This document shows positions 16,857 to 25,015 of a stretch of DNA of 64,000 nt, piece after piece. The position numbers and the translations under genes were made by a program. The number at the start of each line of letters is the position of its first letter. Position 1 is the first letter of the stretch. The DNA is taken from contig NZ_JAFCJK010000001.1 in assembly GCF_018131005.1 (NCBI RefSeq), positions 248,001 through 312,000 on the forward strand. The letters run 5' to 3'. The notes under the pieces were generated by a model that saw only the letters and a program-made list of their open reading frames with translations, did no database searches and had not been told where the DNA came from. This DNA comes from Bradyrhizobium lablabi. GTDB lineage: Bacteria > Pseudomonadota > Alphaproteobacteria > Rhizobiales > Xanthobacteraceae.

Positions 16857-17834
16857 ATGAACGTGCAGAACATCGCCATGGCGTTCCTCGCCGCCACCAC
16901 CGTGGGCGGCCTCGCCTGGGTCTTCCTGTATCCGCACCTGTCGGGGGAGAAGAAGGCCGAGTCGCGCCGCGCCTCGGTGGCTCGCAGCGAACCCGCTGCT
17001 GCGCGCCAGGCCGACCGGACGCAGCGCTCGCGCCGCGAGCAGGTCGAGGGAACGCTCAAGGAGCTCGAGGCCAGGCGCCAGAAGAGCAAGCGGGTTCCGC
17101 TCGGCATGCGCATTTCGCAGGCCGGACTCGCGTGGTCCGAACAGAAATTCTGGATCATCTCCGGCGTGCTCGGCCTGCTCGGCTTTGCCATTACGTTCAT
17201 GATCGGCGGCGGCCTGCTCGGCGCCGGCGGCATGGCTTTCGCCGCCGGCTTCGGCGTGCCGCGCTGGCTGCTTGGATTCCTGAAGAAGCGCCGCGAGAAG
17301 GCCTTCCTGAAGGCGCTGCCCGACGCCGTCGACGTCATCGTGCGCGGCATCAAGGCCGGCCTGCCGCTATTCGAATCGATCAAGGTGGTGGCCAACGACG
17401 CACCCGAACCGCTGCGCAGCGAGTTCCTCTCCATCATCGAGACCCAGGCGATCGGCATGCCTCTTGGGGAGGCCTGCGCACGGCTCTATGAGCGCATGCC
17501 GCTGCCGGAAGCGAATTTCTTCGGCATCGTGGTCGCGATCCAGCAGAAATCCGGCGGCAACCTCTCTGAAGCGCTCGGCAATCTGTCCAAGGTGCTGCGC
17601 GACCGCAAGAAGATGGCCGAAAAGATCCAGGCGATGTCAATGGAAGCGAAGGCGTCCGCGGGCATCATCGGTTCGCTGCCGCCCGTCGTCATGATCCTCG
17701 TGTTCATCACGACGCCCGAATACATCTCGTTGCTGTGGACCCATCCGACCGGCCAGCTGATGCTGGTCGCCTGTGTCGTCTGGATGATGATCGGCATACT
17801 CGTGATGAAGAAGATGATCAACTTCGATTTCTGA
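16857..17834 (+). CDS. tadB: Tad inner-membrane platform protein TadB
   Basis: The 325-residue protein has an N-terminal membrane segment, a charged coiled-coil-prone stretch (about 35-80, rich in Arg and Glu), two central hydrophobic helices and a GspF-type domain (about 150-300) containing LPDAVDVIVRGIKAGLPLFE and GNLSEALGNLSKVLRDR, ending with paired helices. Together with TadC it forms the platform onto which CpaF acts. Spacing to neighbours is 12 and 9 bases. Confidence 0.94.
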   Translation: MNVQNIAMAFLAATTVGGLAWVFLYPHLSGEKKAESRRASVARSEPAAARQADRTQRSRREQVEGTLKELEARRQKSKRVPLGMRISQAGLAWSEQKFWIISGVLGLLGFAITFMIGGGLLGAGGMAFAAGFGVPRWLLGFLKKRREKAFLKALPDAVDVIVRGIKAGLPLFESIKVVANDAPEPLRSEFLSIIETQAIGMPLGEACARLYERMPLPEANFFGIVVAIQQKSGGNLSEALGNLSKVLRDRKKMAEKIQAMSMEAKASAGIIGSLPPVVMILVFITTPEYISLLWTHPTGQLMLVACVVWMMIGILVMKKMINFDF

Positions 17835-17843
17835 CGGTGCAGC

Positions 17844-18818
17844 ATGATTGATTTTCTCATCACCAAGCTTCACGACGTCAGGTTCATGAGCATGTTGCTT
17901 GCCTTCTTTGCGGCAAGCGCGACCGTCTATACGCTTGTGATGCCGCTGCTCGCCGGCGGTGATCTCAACAAGCGCATGAAGGCCGTCGCCAGCGAGCGCG
18001 AGCGTATCCGTCAGCGCGAGCGCGACCGCCTCAACAAGACGGACAAAGTCACGCTGCGCCAGACGCCGAAGCAGCTCGTCTCCAAGGTGGTCGACGACCT
18101 GAACCTCACCAAATGGCTGGCCCAGGAGTCTGCGCTCGAGAAGCTCGTTATGGCGGGCTATCGCGGCCATGCCCCCTACGTCACCTTCCTGTTTGCGCGC
18201 GCGGTGACGCCGATCGTCATGCTGATTGCGGCCATCGTCTACGTCTTCTTCCTGTCCGCCTCAAACTGGCCGACCACGGTCCAGATCGGCATCTGTCTCG
18301 CCGCGGCCTATGCCGGCCTGCAGGCGCCGATGTTGTTCCTCAGGAACGCCATCTCCAAGCGCCAGTTGTCGATCAAGCGCGCCTTCCCGGACTCGCTCGA
18401 CCTGCTGCTGATCTGCATCGAGTCAGGCATGTCGGTCGAAGTCGCCTTCCGCAAGGTGGCACAGGAGATCGTCGGGCAGTCGGTGGCGCTGTCGGAGGAG
18501 TTCACCCTGACCACCGCGGAGCTGTCCTACCTGCAGGACCGCAAGTCGGCCTACGAAAACCTGGCGCGGCGCACCGGCCTCGAGGGAGTGAAGTCGGTCT
18601 GCCTCGCGCTGCAGCAGTCCGAACGCTACGGCACACCGCTCGGCCAGAGCCTGCGCGTGATGGCGCAGGAAAACCGCGACATGCGCATGACCGAGGCCGA
18701 GAAGAAGGCGGCAGCGCTGCCGCCCAAGCTCACGGTGCCGATGATCCTGTTCTTCCTGCCCTGTCTGTTCATCGTCATCCTCGGGCCGAGCTACATCAAG
18801 TTCACGGAGATACATTAG
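17844..18818 (+). CDS. tadC: Tad inner-membrane platform protein TadC
   Basis: The 324-residue product is a second GspF-domain membrane protein: FPDSLDLLLICIESGMSVEV, then LSEEFTLTTAELSYL and RYGTPLGQSLRVMAQENRDM, with terminal hydrophobic helices. It partners TadB. It is the last plus-strand gene of the operon. In related genomes tadD usually follows closely; here it lies 4.9 kb away, convergent, beyond a block of unrelated genes. Confidence 0.94.
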   Translation: MIDFLITKLHDVRFMSMLLAFFAASATVYTLVMPLLAGGDLNKRMKAVASERERIRQRERDRLNKTDKVTLRQTPKQLVSKVVDDLNLTKWLAQESALEKLVMAGYRGHAPYVTFLFARAVTPIVMLIAAIVYVFFLSASNWPTTVQIGICLAAAYAGLQAPMLFLRNAISKRQLSIKRAFPDSLDLLLICIESGMSVEVAFRKVAQEIVGQSVALSEEFTLTTAELSYLQDRKSAYENLARRTGLEGVKSVCLALQQSERYGTPLGQSLRVMAQENRDMRMTEAEKKAAALPPKLTVPMILFFLPCLFIVILGPSYIKFTEIH

Positions 18819-18886
18819 AGCGTGTAGCGGTCATGCGCTGGAGTCGGGCTCGGTAAGCTAAATGCTCATGGAGCGTGAGGTGCTCC

Positions 18887-20209
18887 TCACTGCTCCGGCT
18901 TGTATCCATCATTCAGGGTGCTCAGGAATGCGATGATGTCGGCTTCGTCCTGAGCCGTCATGGCCGGCGGTTCGCCGCGATGGCGATCGAAGGGCGGATC
19001 GGCGACATCGACATTGGCGTGATACTGCGCCGGGATATCGTTGTACTTCTCGGCTTTTCCGTCGGCGCCGAGTGGATAGATTTTCTCCGGATTCGTATCG
19101 CGCAAATTGTAGAAATCCATTACCTGCTGCAACGTCCGGAATACGCCATTGTGGAAGAACGCGTGGCGCACCGCGGTGTTGCGCAAGGTCGGCGTCTTGA
19201 ACATACCGCAAAATTGCGTCTGCTCCGCCATGTCCTTGCGAATCGGTCCGCAAACCCCAAGATCGAAATAGTTGGGGTCCTTTGTATCGGCGAGCGCAAC
19301 ATTCCGTGGCACGCCCAGGGCTTCATACTGACGATCGGTAAAGTTCGGCGGGTAGCCCTCCCGGGAAGGTTCCGAGGTATGGCAGCCGGCGCAGTTGGCG
19401 TTTTCCGGATCGTTGAACAGGCGAAGTCCGCGCATCTCGGGCTCGCTCAGGCGGGCCTTGCCCTCCAGCCAGTAGTCATACTTGCTGGTATAGGGATGGA
19501 AGCTCGGATCCTCGATCTGATAGCGCCCGATGGCAAACAACGCCTCGGCGGCCAGCAGTCTTGAATCCCGCAGGATGCTCGGGCCGAACAATCCCACAAA
19601 CTTCTGCGCATAGGCGGATTTACGAAGCTTCTCGGCGATCACTTCCTCGCTGCCGCCGTCCATCTCGCGAGGGTCGAACAGAGGGCCTGCCGCCTGGATC
19701 TGAAGGGTGTCTGCGCGGCCGTCCCAGAACATGCCTCCCTGTGGAACGATATTTGCGCTTTGCGCCGTCTGTGTCGCGAGCTTCTGCACGCGCACCGCCG
19801 TTTTGCCGATCTCGGCCTGCTGCGTCACGTTCACGTTCTCATTTGAAGGGTCATCGGGGCCAACACTGAATTCGGGTTGCCGCTCCAAATAGGTCAGCGA
19901 CGGAACAGCGCGAGCGCCCTGCAGCGTGAGGTCCGCTCCACCGAGCATCACGGGCGCATCGTTCGGGGGACCATAGGCATGTTCCGGGCTGTGACACGAC
20001 GCGCAAGCGACCTTGCCCGACGATGACAGGCTCGTGTCGAAAAACAGTTCCCGGCCAAGCTTCGCCATGGCCGATAGCGGCTGAACGGGAGGACGAATGA
20101 GATGAATCGGATTTGGGTTTTCGCCCGACAATCCCTTCGGTTCGGCAGCGAAGACGGCGCCGGCCATAAGGCCGGCGCCGAGAAACCACACGATCGTGCG
20201 ATTGAACAT
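18887..20209 (-). CDS. Di-heme cytochrome c peroxidase, CcpA/MauG family
   Basis: The 440-residue protein has a signal peptide (about 1-21, ending VFA) and two c-heme sites, CASCH (69-73) and CAGCH (273-277), in the spacing of bacterial di-heme peroxidases. Other family blocks are LGRELFFDTSLSSSGKVAC, FWDGRADTLQIQA and FKTPTLRNTAVRHAFFHNG. It acts in the periplasm, reducing hydrogen peroxide or oxidising a partner protein. It starts 11 bases after the phosphoesterase gene on the same strand, so the two share a transcript. Its coding sequence seems less GC-rich than the tad genes, in keeping with the surrounding insert. Confidence 0.9.
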   Translation of the reverse strand: MFNRTIVWFLGAGLMAGAVFAAEPKGLSGENPNPIHLIRPPVQPLSAMAKLGRELFFDTSLSSSGKVACASCHSPEHAYGPPNDAPVMLGGADLTLQGARAVPSLTYLERQPEFSVGPDDPSNENVNVTQQAEIGKTAVRVQKLATQTAQSANIVPQGGMFWDGRADTLQIQAAGPLFDPREMDGGSEEVIAEKLRKSAYAQKFVGLFGPSILRDSRLLAAEALFAIGRYQIEDPSFHPYTSKYDYWLEGKARLSEPEMRGLRLFNDPENANCAGCHTSEPSREGYPPNFTDRQYEALGVPRNVALADTKDPNYFDLGVCGPIRKDMAEQTQFCGMFKTPTLRNTAVRHAFFHNGVFRTLQQVMDFYNLRDTNPEKIYPLGADGKAEKYNDIPAQYHANVDVADPPFDRHRGEPPAMTAQDEADIIAFLSTLNDGYKPEQ

Positions 20210-20220
20210 GAAACTTTGGC

Positions 20221-21915
20221 TCAGCTCTTGTTGTTCTTTTCTTTGTCCTTGGTATCCACGGTGCCGGAGTTCGGATCGAGGATAAGCGTGGTGCTGTTCT
20301 TCTTGTTGAAGTTGAACATGTCCACGAACGAACCGGTCGTGGCATCGAATGCGCCCTTGCCCAGACGCTCACCGTTCAACCAGTTGTCCTCGATAAATTG
20401 CGGGATCGAGGCCTGCGTGATCTGCACGTGGCTCACGTAGTTCTTCTTGGAGTAGGGCGAGATCACGAAGAACGGGTGGCGCGTCCCCGGGCCGCAGCGA
20501 CCAGGGACGGGCAAGCCATTGACGCCAGTGGGTTGGGTAGCACCAGGGGCGCCGCAGAGGCCCTGACCATTCAATGCATCGGCCGACGAGAACGACGGAC
20601 TCGTCGTCGTCGCAAAAGCGTGGTCATACCAGCCATCCGAATCGTCATAGGCGAGGACTATAGCGGTGCTGTCCCAGTCGGGCTGCTGCTGCAGGAAGTT
20701 GACGAGGTTAACCAGCCCGATCTGCTCATCGAGCGGATTGGAGTTGCCTGGGTGACCGTCCTGAACCGACGCCATCTTGATGAAGGAAACCGCCGGGTAA
20801 TTGCCTGATCCAACCGCGGTGAAGAAATCTTGCAGATCGTAGTTGTGGTTGGCCGGATCAACCTTTTTGGTGCCCGGAACCGTGGTGTAACCGATCGCTT
20901 TGGTCGAGGTCGGGCGGGCGTGCGTCGGATTGGCCGTCGACGCAAAGTACTGGGACCACATGTGATGCGGGACATAGTCGGTGTGAGCGCCGCCGGTGAC
21001 CTGGCTCACGGTGGAGCGATTGCAGCCGGTGCTACCGTTGGCATTGATGGTTTGCAGATTGAAACCACCATAAAAATTGCCCCATGGAACGTTCGCGGCA
21101 TTGAGCAGGTCGCCGATGTTCTTGGCGTTTGACATGGCCTGCTTGGTCTGGTCCGAGCACGTGTCACCGGAGGGATCGATATCGCCGGTCAACGTGAAGC
21201 CGCCCGTACCGTCAGCGAGCAAACTGCCACTACCCTTTGTCTGCACAAAGCCGTTGGTCTGGCCGGCGAACATGTTCATCGCGCCCGGCGTCGACGGACC
21301 ATATTGGTCAGCCCAGGCATTGTCGCTCATCGCGTAGTTCTGAGCGTAGTTCCAGACGGCGGTGACCGTGTTGCCGTCAAAATAGCCCATCACCTGACCG
21401 GTAGTGCCGAAGGCGCCGGCTCCGCCGCTGCTGCCCTTACCGGTATTCGACGGGAAAAGGTCATTCTTGCCGCCGTCATAGGCTTTCTGTTCGGCAGTGT
21501 AGCCATGGCCCTGGTCGGCCGTATTTGCCTGCGTGCGGTCAAGACGGAACGGATTGGTAGCGCCCGCGCCATTGGCCCCGTTCAGGTTAGGGTTATTGTT
21601 GAGCAGCGCCGGGTTCGTCAGGAGATTGTTGATGTCCCGCTGAGTTGTCTTGGCGGGCTCGAAAACGGGCTCGCCTTCGGGATTCAGCGCATTCGGGTAC
21701 GAGCCGAGATAATGATCGAACGAGACGTTCTCGTTGAAGACCACCACGAGGTGCTTGATCGGATATTTGGTGTGCAGCGTGTTCGGGTTAACCGCCGACG
21801 TCTTCCCGGAGGCGGCATCTTCACCAGCCATCGAAGCGGTCGATACGACAATGGTTGTTATCATTGTAACTGCAACCGTTGATAGCAGAACGCTTTTCAG
21901 CTTTCGATTTTTCAT
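20221..21915 (-). CDS. Secreted phosphoesterase (acid phosphatase/phospholipase C superfamily)
   Basis: The 564-residue protein has a signal peptide (1 to about 30, ending SMAG) and the phosphoesterase-family opening IKHLVVVFNENVSFDHYLGS with the metal-binding Glu62/Asn63 region. Further conserved pieces are MSDNAWADQYGPSTPGAMN, FIKMASVQDGHPGNSNPLDE and VLAYDDSDGWYDHAF. The Asn/Gly/Thr-rich composition suggests an exported protein. Family members hydrolyse phosphate monoesters or phospholipids; which one applies here is open. AAGGAAAAAAG precedes the ATG, and an AT-only hairpin lies 19-37 bases upstream. It pairs with the downstream peroxidase, an arrangement I recall from other proteobacteria. 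Confidence 0.88.
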   Translation of the reverse strand: MKNRKLKSVLLSTVAVTMITTIVVSTASMAGEDAASGKTSAVNPNTLHTKYPIKHLVVVFNENVSFDHYLGSYPNALNPEGEPVFEPAKTTQRDINNLLTNPALLNNNPNLNGANGAGATNPFRLDRTQANTADQGHGYTAEQKAYDGGKNDLFPSNTGKGSSGGAGAFGTTGQVMGYFDGNTVTAVWNYAQNYAMSDNAWADQYGPSTPGAMNMFAGQTNGFVQTKGSGSLLADGTGGFTLTGDIDPSGDTCSDQTKQAMSNAKNIGDLLNAANVPWGNFYGGFNLQTINANGSTGCNRSTVSQVTGGAHTDYVPHHMWSQYFASTANPTHARPTSTKAIGYTTVPGTKKVDPANHNYDLQDFFTAVGSGNYPAVSFIKMASVQDGHPGNSNPLDEQIGLVNLVNFLQQQPDWDSTAIVLAYDDSDGWYDHAFATTTSPSFSSADALNGQGLCGAPGATQPTGVNGLPVPGRCGPGTRHPFFVISPYSKKNYVSHVQITQASIPQFIEDNWLNGERLGKGAFDATTGSFVDMFNFNKKNSTTLILDPNSGTVDTKDKEKNNKS

Positions 21916-22440
21916 CTTTTTTCCTTATGTCTCCCAAAAAAACATTTTTTGGTCGTGCGGCGGAGACAGTTAGGCAGCGTCAATGACGGAGGTGTGTCAG
22001 TTTAATTTCACGCGACGTCCCGGTCTTGCGCGACAGCGATGCAGCACCGCGCACGCACGCAGCGGTTGAATCGCTGATCGCGGTTCGCGACAAATCATTT
22101 GCGAAGTTACGCAGGCGATTTTTTTAGGATGCGGCGGAATGCAAGCGTCGCGAATCCCTGGAAGGCGAGAATATTTCAGTGCGACATTTGCCAGGGCGAG
22201 GACAGTAGCTCCAGCGCCCGTTCAAAACCCACGTTTCGTGGGGTGTACCCGTTGTCCGCGATGATACCCTTTACGGAGCGGCGACCGAACCGGCTTCGAT
22301 AGCGCAAGAGCAAACATCGACAATGAGTAACTCGGCGTGGCTGGCGCTTCTTTCGTTGAAGCGTCACTATTGGCACAAGCCGGCTGTACGAAAATGTCTT
22401 AACAGCGGCCGATCGAATCAGCCGCTGTCTCGACGAAACG
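21916..22440. other. Noncoding, AT-richer gap in the tadC-tadD insert
   Basis: No gene is convincing here. An 8-bp hairpin CCAAAAAA/TTTTTTGG (21934-21952) lies in the phosphoesterase leader. A minus-strand frame ending near 22176 contains a protein-like tail (GIIADNGYTPRNVGFERALE), but its N-terminal part reads as noise and I recognise no family; it may be the end of a destroyed gene. The rest should contain the phosphoesterase promoter. Confidence 0.4.
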
Positions 22441-23355
22441 TTATTCGAAGGGCAATCTCGGAAGCTCCTGGGCATAAACGCCCAAGGCAGCTGCATCGAA
22501 GCGTTCGGCGCCTCCGCTCGGCGTGTTCAGGATGTAGGGCTCGCCGAGCTTGTCTGCGCGGACCATTTCCGTTGATCCGCCGCCATCGAGATTTAGTGCA
22601 CTGTCGCACCCCAGCGCGAGCATCAGTGCCGCGGATTGTGCGTTCGTGGTCCCGGTCGAATAGCCCTTCACACGACCATCGATCACCACGAGGTAGAGAT
22701 AGCGGCCGTGATTTGACAGTCCGACCAGCGTGCGTGGATTCGGGTTGGTCGGATCGCCTTCGTTCGGACTGCTGGCGCTGATGTCCTTGCCGTTCTGCAC
22801 GACAATCGCCGAGCCAGCGACGGCGGTGACGATCTGAGATACCTTGATATTTGACCCATGTTCAATGACGGCAGCATTCCCGCGCATGATCGCGAGCACT
22901 GCCTCGCTCTGCGTCGGATCTTTGGTCGCGGGCGAGACAACCCTCCCATTCGAAACGAGCAAGCCGATTATCGTCTTCGGCTCGGAGAAGGCGTTACAGC
23001 ACGGTGCAAAAAAGTTTGCATTGATTGCCAGGCGTACGCGCGTGCGGGTCGCGAACTGCGAAATTGTCTCGGATACGGTGTTGAGCGGACCGCTATGCGA
23101 CGTAGTCTGCAGCGCAACCCCGGGCGCCCTCAGATCGACGCGTGCGATATAAGCTCGGCTTGTCGTTGGCGCTCCATCTGTTGTCGCTGGATTGGATGGA
23201 ACGGTTGCTGTTTCGTAGTCGACGCCCACGTAGAGTGGTGAAAAGCCGCTCTGCGTGATCTGAGAGGCCGCTTGGTTCGGTGGGACACCAGCCGTCTCGG
23301 CGTGCGCAGAACAGCTGAGAAGCACGGCCGCCGCAACGGTATAGCAAGTTCGCAT
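22441..23355 (-). CDS. Secreted phosphodiester glycosidase-family (NAGPA-like) protein
   Basis: The 304-residue protein has a signal peptide (1-19, ending AHA) and the NAGPA/DUF2233 fold hallmarks: YIARVDLRAPGVALQTTSH near residue 70, RLAINANFFAP (about 108-118), and the active-site-like NLDGGGSTEM near 255. Relatives remove N-acetylglucosamine from phosphodiesters or act on exopolysaccharide; the substrate here is unknown. It stands alone on the minus strand upstream of the phosphoesterase, with a 525-base gap between. Its composition is less GC-rich than the tad genes. Confidence 0.85.
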   Translation of the reverse strand: MRTCYTVAAAVLLSCSAHAETAGVPPNQAASQITQSGFSPLYVGVDYETATVPSNPATTDGAPTTSRAYIARVDLRAPGVALQTTSHSGPLNTVSETISQFATRTRVRLAINANFFAPCCNAFSEPKTIIGLLVSNGRVVSPATKDPTQSEAVLAIMRGNAAVIEHGSNIKVSQIVTAVAGSAIVVQNGKDISASSPNEGDPTNPNPRTLVGLSNHGRYLYLVVIDGRVKGYSTGTTNAQSAALMLALGCDSALNLDGGGSTEMVRADKLGEPYILNTPSGGAERFDAAALGVYAQELPRLPFE

Positions 23356-23635
23356 TTTCGTCTGTCTCTTTTTTGGTAGGAGGACGCGAACTATCGCTAC
23401 AAGATGTGAAGCATTGACGACGGCCGTTTGACTACGGTCCTGGCAACGCCGTTACAAATTTCGATCTTTGCGTGCGTCCTCCGTCCGCGCCTCACAAAAT
23501 ACTCCGGCCGCGCAATCATGCCGACGGGACGAGTTGGAGTTTAGTGATGACGTCGCTCCTGCGACTTTCGTCGACCGCGAGCAGAGATCCACTGGGCGCT
23601 AATTCGCACGACGATCTCTTTTTTGTGAGTGCCCT
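23356..23635. other. Intergenic region, presumed promoter of the NAGPA-like gene
   Basis: The stretch is comparatively AT-rich with T-runs (for example TCTTTTTTGTG near 23617-23627). It should contain the promoter of the glycosidase-family gene. I see no open frame with protein character and no RNA gene. Confidence 0.35.
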
Positions 23636-23738
23636 ATAGCGTTTTCGAGCGAAGTGGACGCCGGTTCGCGTAAAGAAAACGCGTCAAAAACAAGAATCCA
23701 GAGCTTCGGTTCTGATTCATCAGAACGAAAATACGCTA
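23636..23738 (+). repeat. Dispersed repeat, copy 2
   Basis: This segment, starting TAGCGTTTTCGAGCGAAGTG, repeats 4725-4830 in the same orientation. It reaches the tadD stop codon, exactly as copy 1 lies just past the stop of a pseudopilin gene. It also marks the right end of the insert between tadC and tadD. Confidence 0.85.
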
Positions 23739-24566
23739 GTCGTCTTGCCCCTGGGCAAGCACCGGCGCGGATCGCGATGCGGTGCGCGGGCCATCCTTTC
23801 GGTTCATCATCTCGCGCAGATAGGCGACATTGGCCGCCGCCTCGTCAGCCGGCAGATCCGCTTTGACGATGCCTTCGGCCTCCGCGAAGCGGCCCTGCAG
23901 GCCGACGACCAGGGCGAGATTCTGCCGCACCCGTCCATCGGCACGGGCGCTCGCATAGGCACGGCGCAGCGTCTCCTCCGCTTTGGGCAGGTTCTTGGTC
24001 AGCATGTAGGACAGGCCGAGATTGGACAGCACCGACGGCTCGTCCGGGGCGATCCGCAGCGCGCTTGCATAATACCGCCGCGCGTCCTCGTGCTTGCCCA
24101 TCTTGTCGAGCGTGGTTCCCTGAACCGACAGGATGCGCCAGTCGGGATTGTCCGGGGTATGCGCGCGGGTCAATACGTCGAACGCTGCCTTCGAATTGCC
24201 GTTGTCGGCAAGCGCGCGCCCATAGGCTGCGAGCAGCTGCTTGTTGCCGGGATGCGCGATGGTCGCCTGCTCCAATACCGCGCAGGCCTGCGCGCGCTGG
24301 CCGGTCAGGCGCAGTGCCTGGCCGTAGCCGGCGGCGGCGTCGACATCCTTGGGATTGTTGCGATAGCGCTCGCCATAGACTTCGACAGCGCGTTGCGGAT
24401 CGTCGGGCGCGGGTTCCGCCCGCGAGGTCAATGATCCCCTGACGTCGGACATGGTCTGGCAGCCGCCAAGGCCCGCGATGAGGGTTGCCGCCACGGCCAC
24501 GGAAGCGAGATGCCGGGCAAAAAGCCGGGCCAGGCTGGGCTGTCGACGCATGGCATTTTGACTCAT
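23736..24566 (-). CDS. tadD: Tad pilus TPR lipoprotein TadD
   Basis: The 276-residue product has a lipobox ending LGGC with Cys36 as the acylation site, then about four to five tetratricopeptide repeats: VYGERYRNNPKDVDAAAGYG, AYGRALADNGNSKAAF, YASALRIAPDEPSVLSNLGL and VRQNLALVVGLQGRFAEAEG. This is the TadD pilotin-like lipoprotein that helps the secretin reach the outer membrane. It is the only tad gene right of the insert and converges on tadC. No good Shine-Dalgarno stands before the first ATG; a second ATG at 24551 is possible. Confidence 0.92.
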   Translation of the reverse strand: MSQNAMRRQPSLARLFARHLASVAVAATLIAGLGGCQTMSDVRGSLTSRAEPAPDDPQRAVEVYGERYRNNPKDVDAAAGYGQALRLTGQRAQACAVLEQATIAHPGNKQLLAAYGRALADNGNSKAAFDVLTRAHTPDNPDWRILSVQGTTLDKMGKHEDARRYYASALRIAPDEPSVLSNLGLSYMLTKNLPKAEETLRRAYASARADGRVRQNLALVVGLQGRFAEAEGIVKADLPADEAAANVAYLREMMNRKDGPRTASRSAPVLAQGQDD

Positions 24567-24617
24567 GAAATCGGGCGAATGGAACGAATTGAACGTGCCA
24601 TCAATAGACCATTAACC

Positions 24618-24632
24618 CTAACGGCCGGTTAA
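24618..24632 (-). promoter_or_regulatory. Candidate CtrA box upstream of tadD
   Basis: On the minus strand TTAACCGGCCGTTAG fits TTAA-N7-TTAA with the last base wrong. It lies 52 bases before the tadD ATG. A similar element precedes cpaB, so joint cell-cycle control of split tad operons is plausible. Confidence 0.4.
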
Positions 24633-24670
24633 TCGCCCTTCCCGATCCCGGGCCGGTCGGACCGCGGCAA

Positions 24671-24874
24671 TCAATAGTCCATGGCAAGCCGCCGGCGGAC
24701 CTCGTCGATCCGCTTGTCCAGCGCGTCGAAGCGTGCGTGCAGGCTGCGGTCGTGAAGATAGAAAAGGTAGCCGATCAGCAAGAGCCCGAAGACCCAGTGG
24801 TGGCTCTCCACATAGCCGAAGGCCAGTTCGATCGCGTGGCCGATGCCGGCAAAAATACTCAGCACAATATCCAT
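24671..24874 (-). CDS. Small single-pass membrane protein of unknown function
   Basis: From the ATG at 24874 (GGTGGA a few bases upstream) the gene encodes 67 residues. Two hydrophobic stretches (about 1-17 and 27-40) are followed by a charged helix, DRSLHARFDALDKRIDEVRR, with heptad-like spacing of hydrophobics. I do not recognise a family. The regular charge pattern and a clear ribosome site make it more believable than the shadow frames around it. It is divergent from the aminopeptidase gene. Confidence 0.55.
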   Translation of the reverse strand: MDIVLSIFAGIGHAIELAFGYVESHHWVFGLLLIGYLFYLHDRSLHARFDALDKRIDEVRRRLAMDY

Positions 24875-25015
24875 GCATTCCACCCGCTTGGCAAAAGTGA
24901 TAGTCGCGGCTTCTCAACCTGGGCCACATCCGGCGGACGGCCGCAGCAGAAGCCTACCATCGCGACCGAAAGGCGTGTAGTAGCGACACACGACGCCAGA
25001 AAAGCCGAGAGCCGC

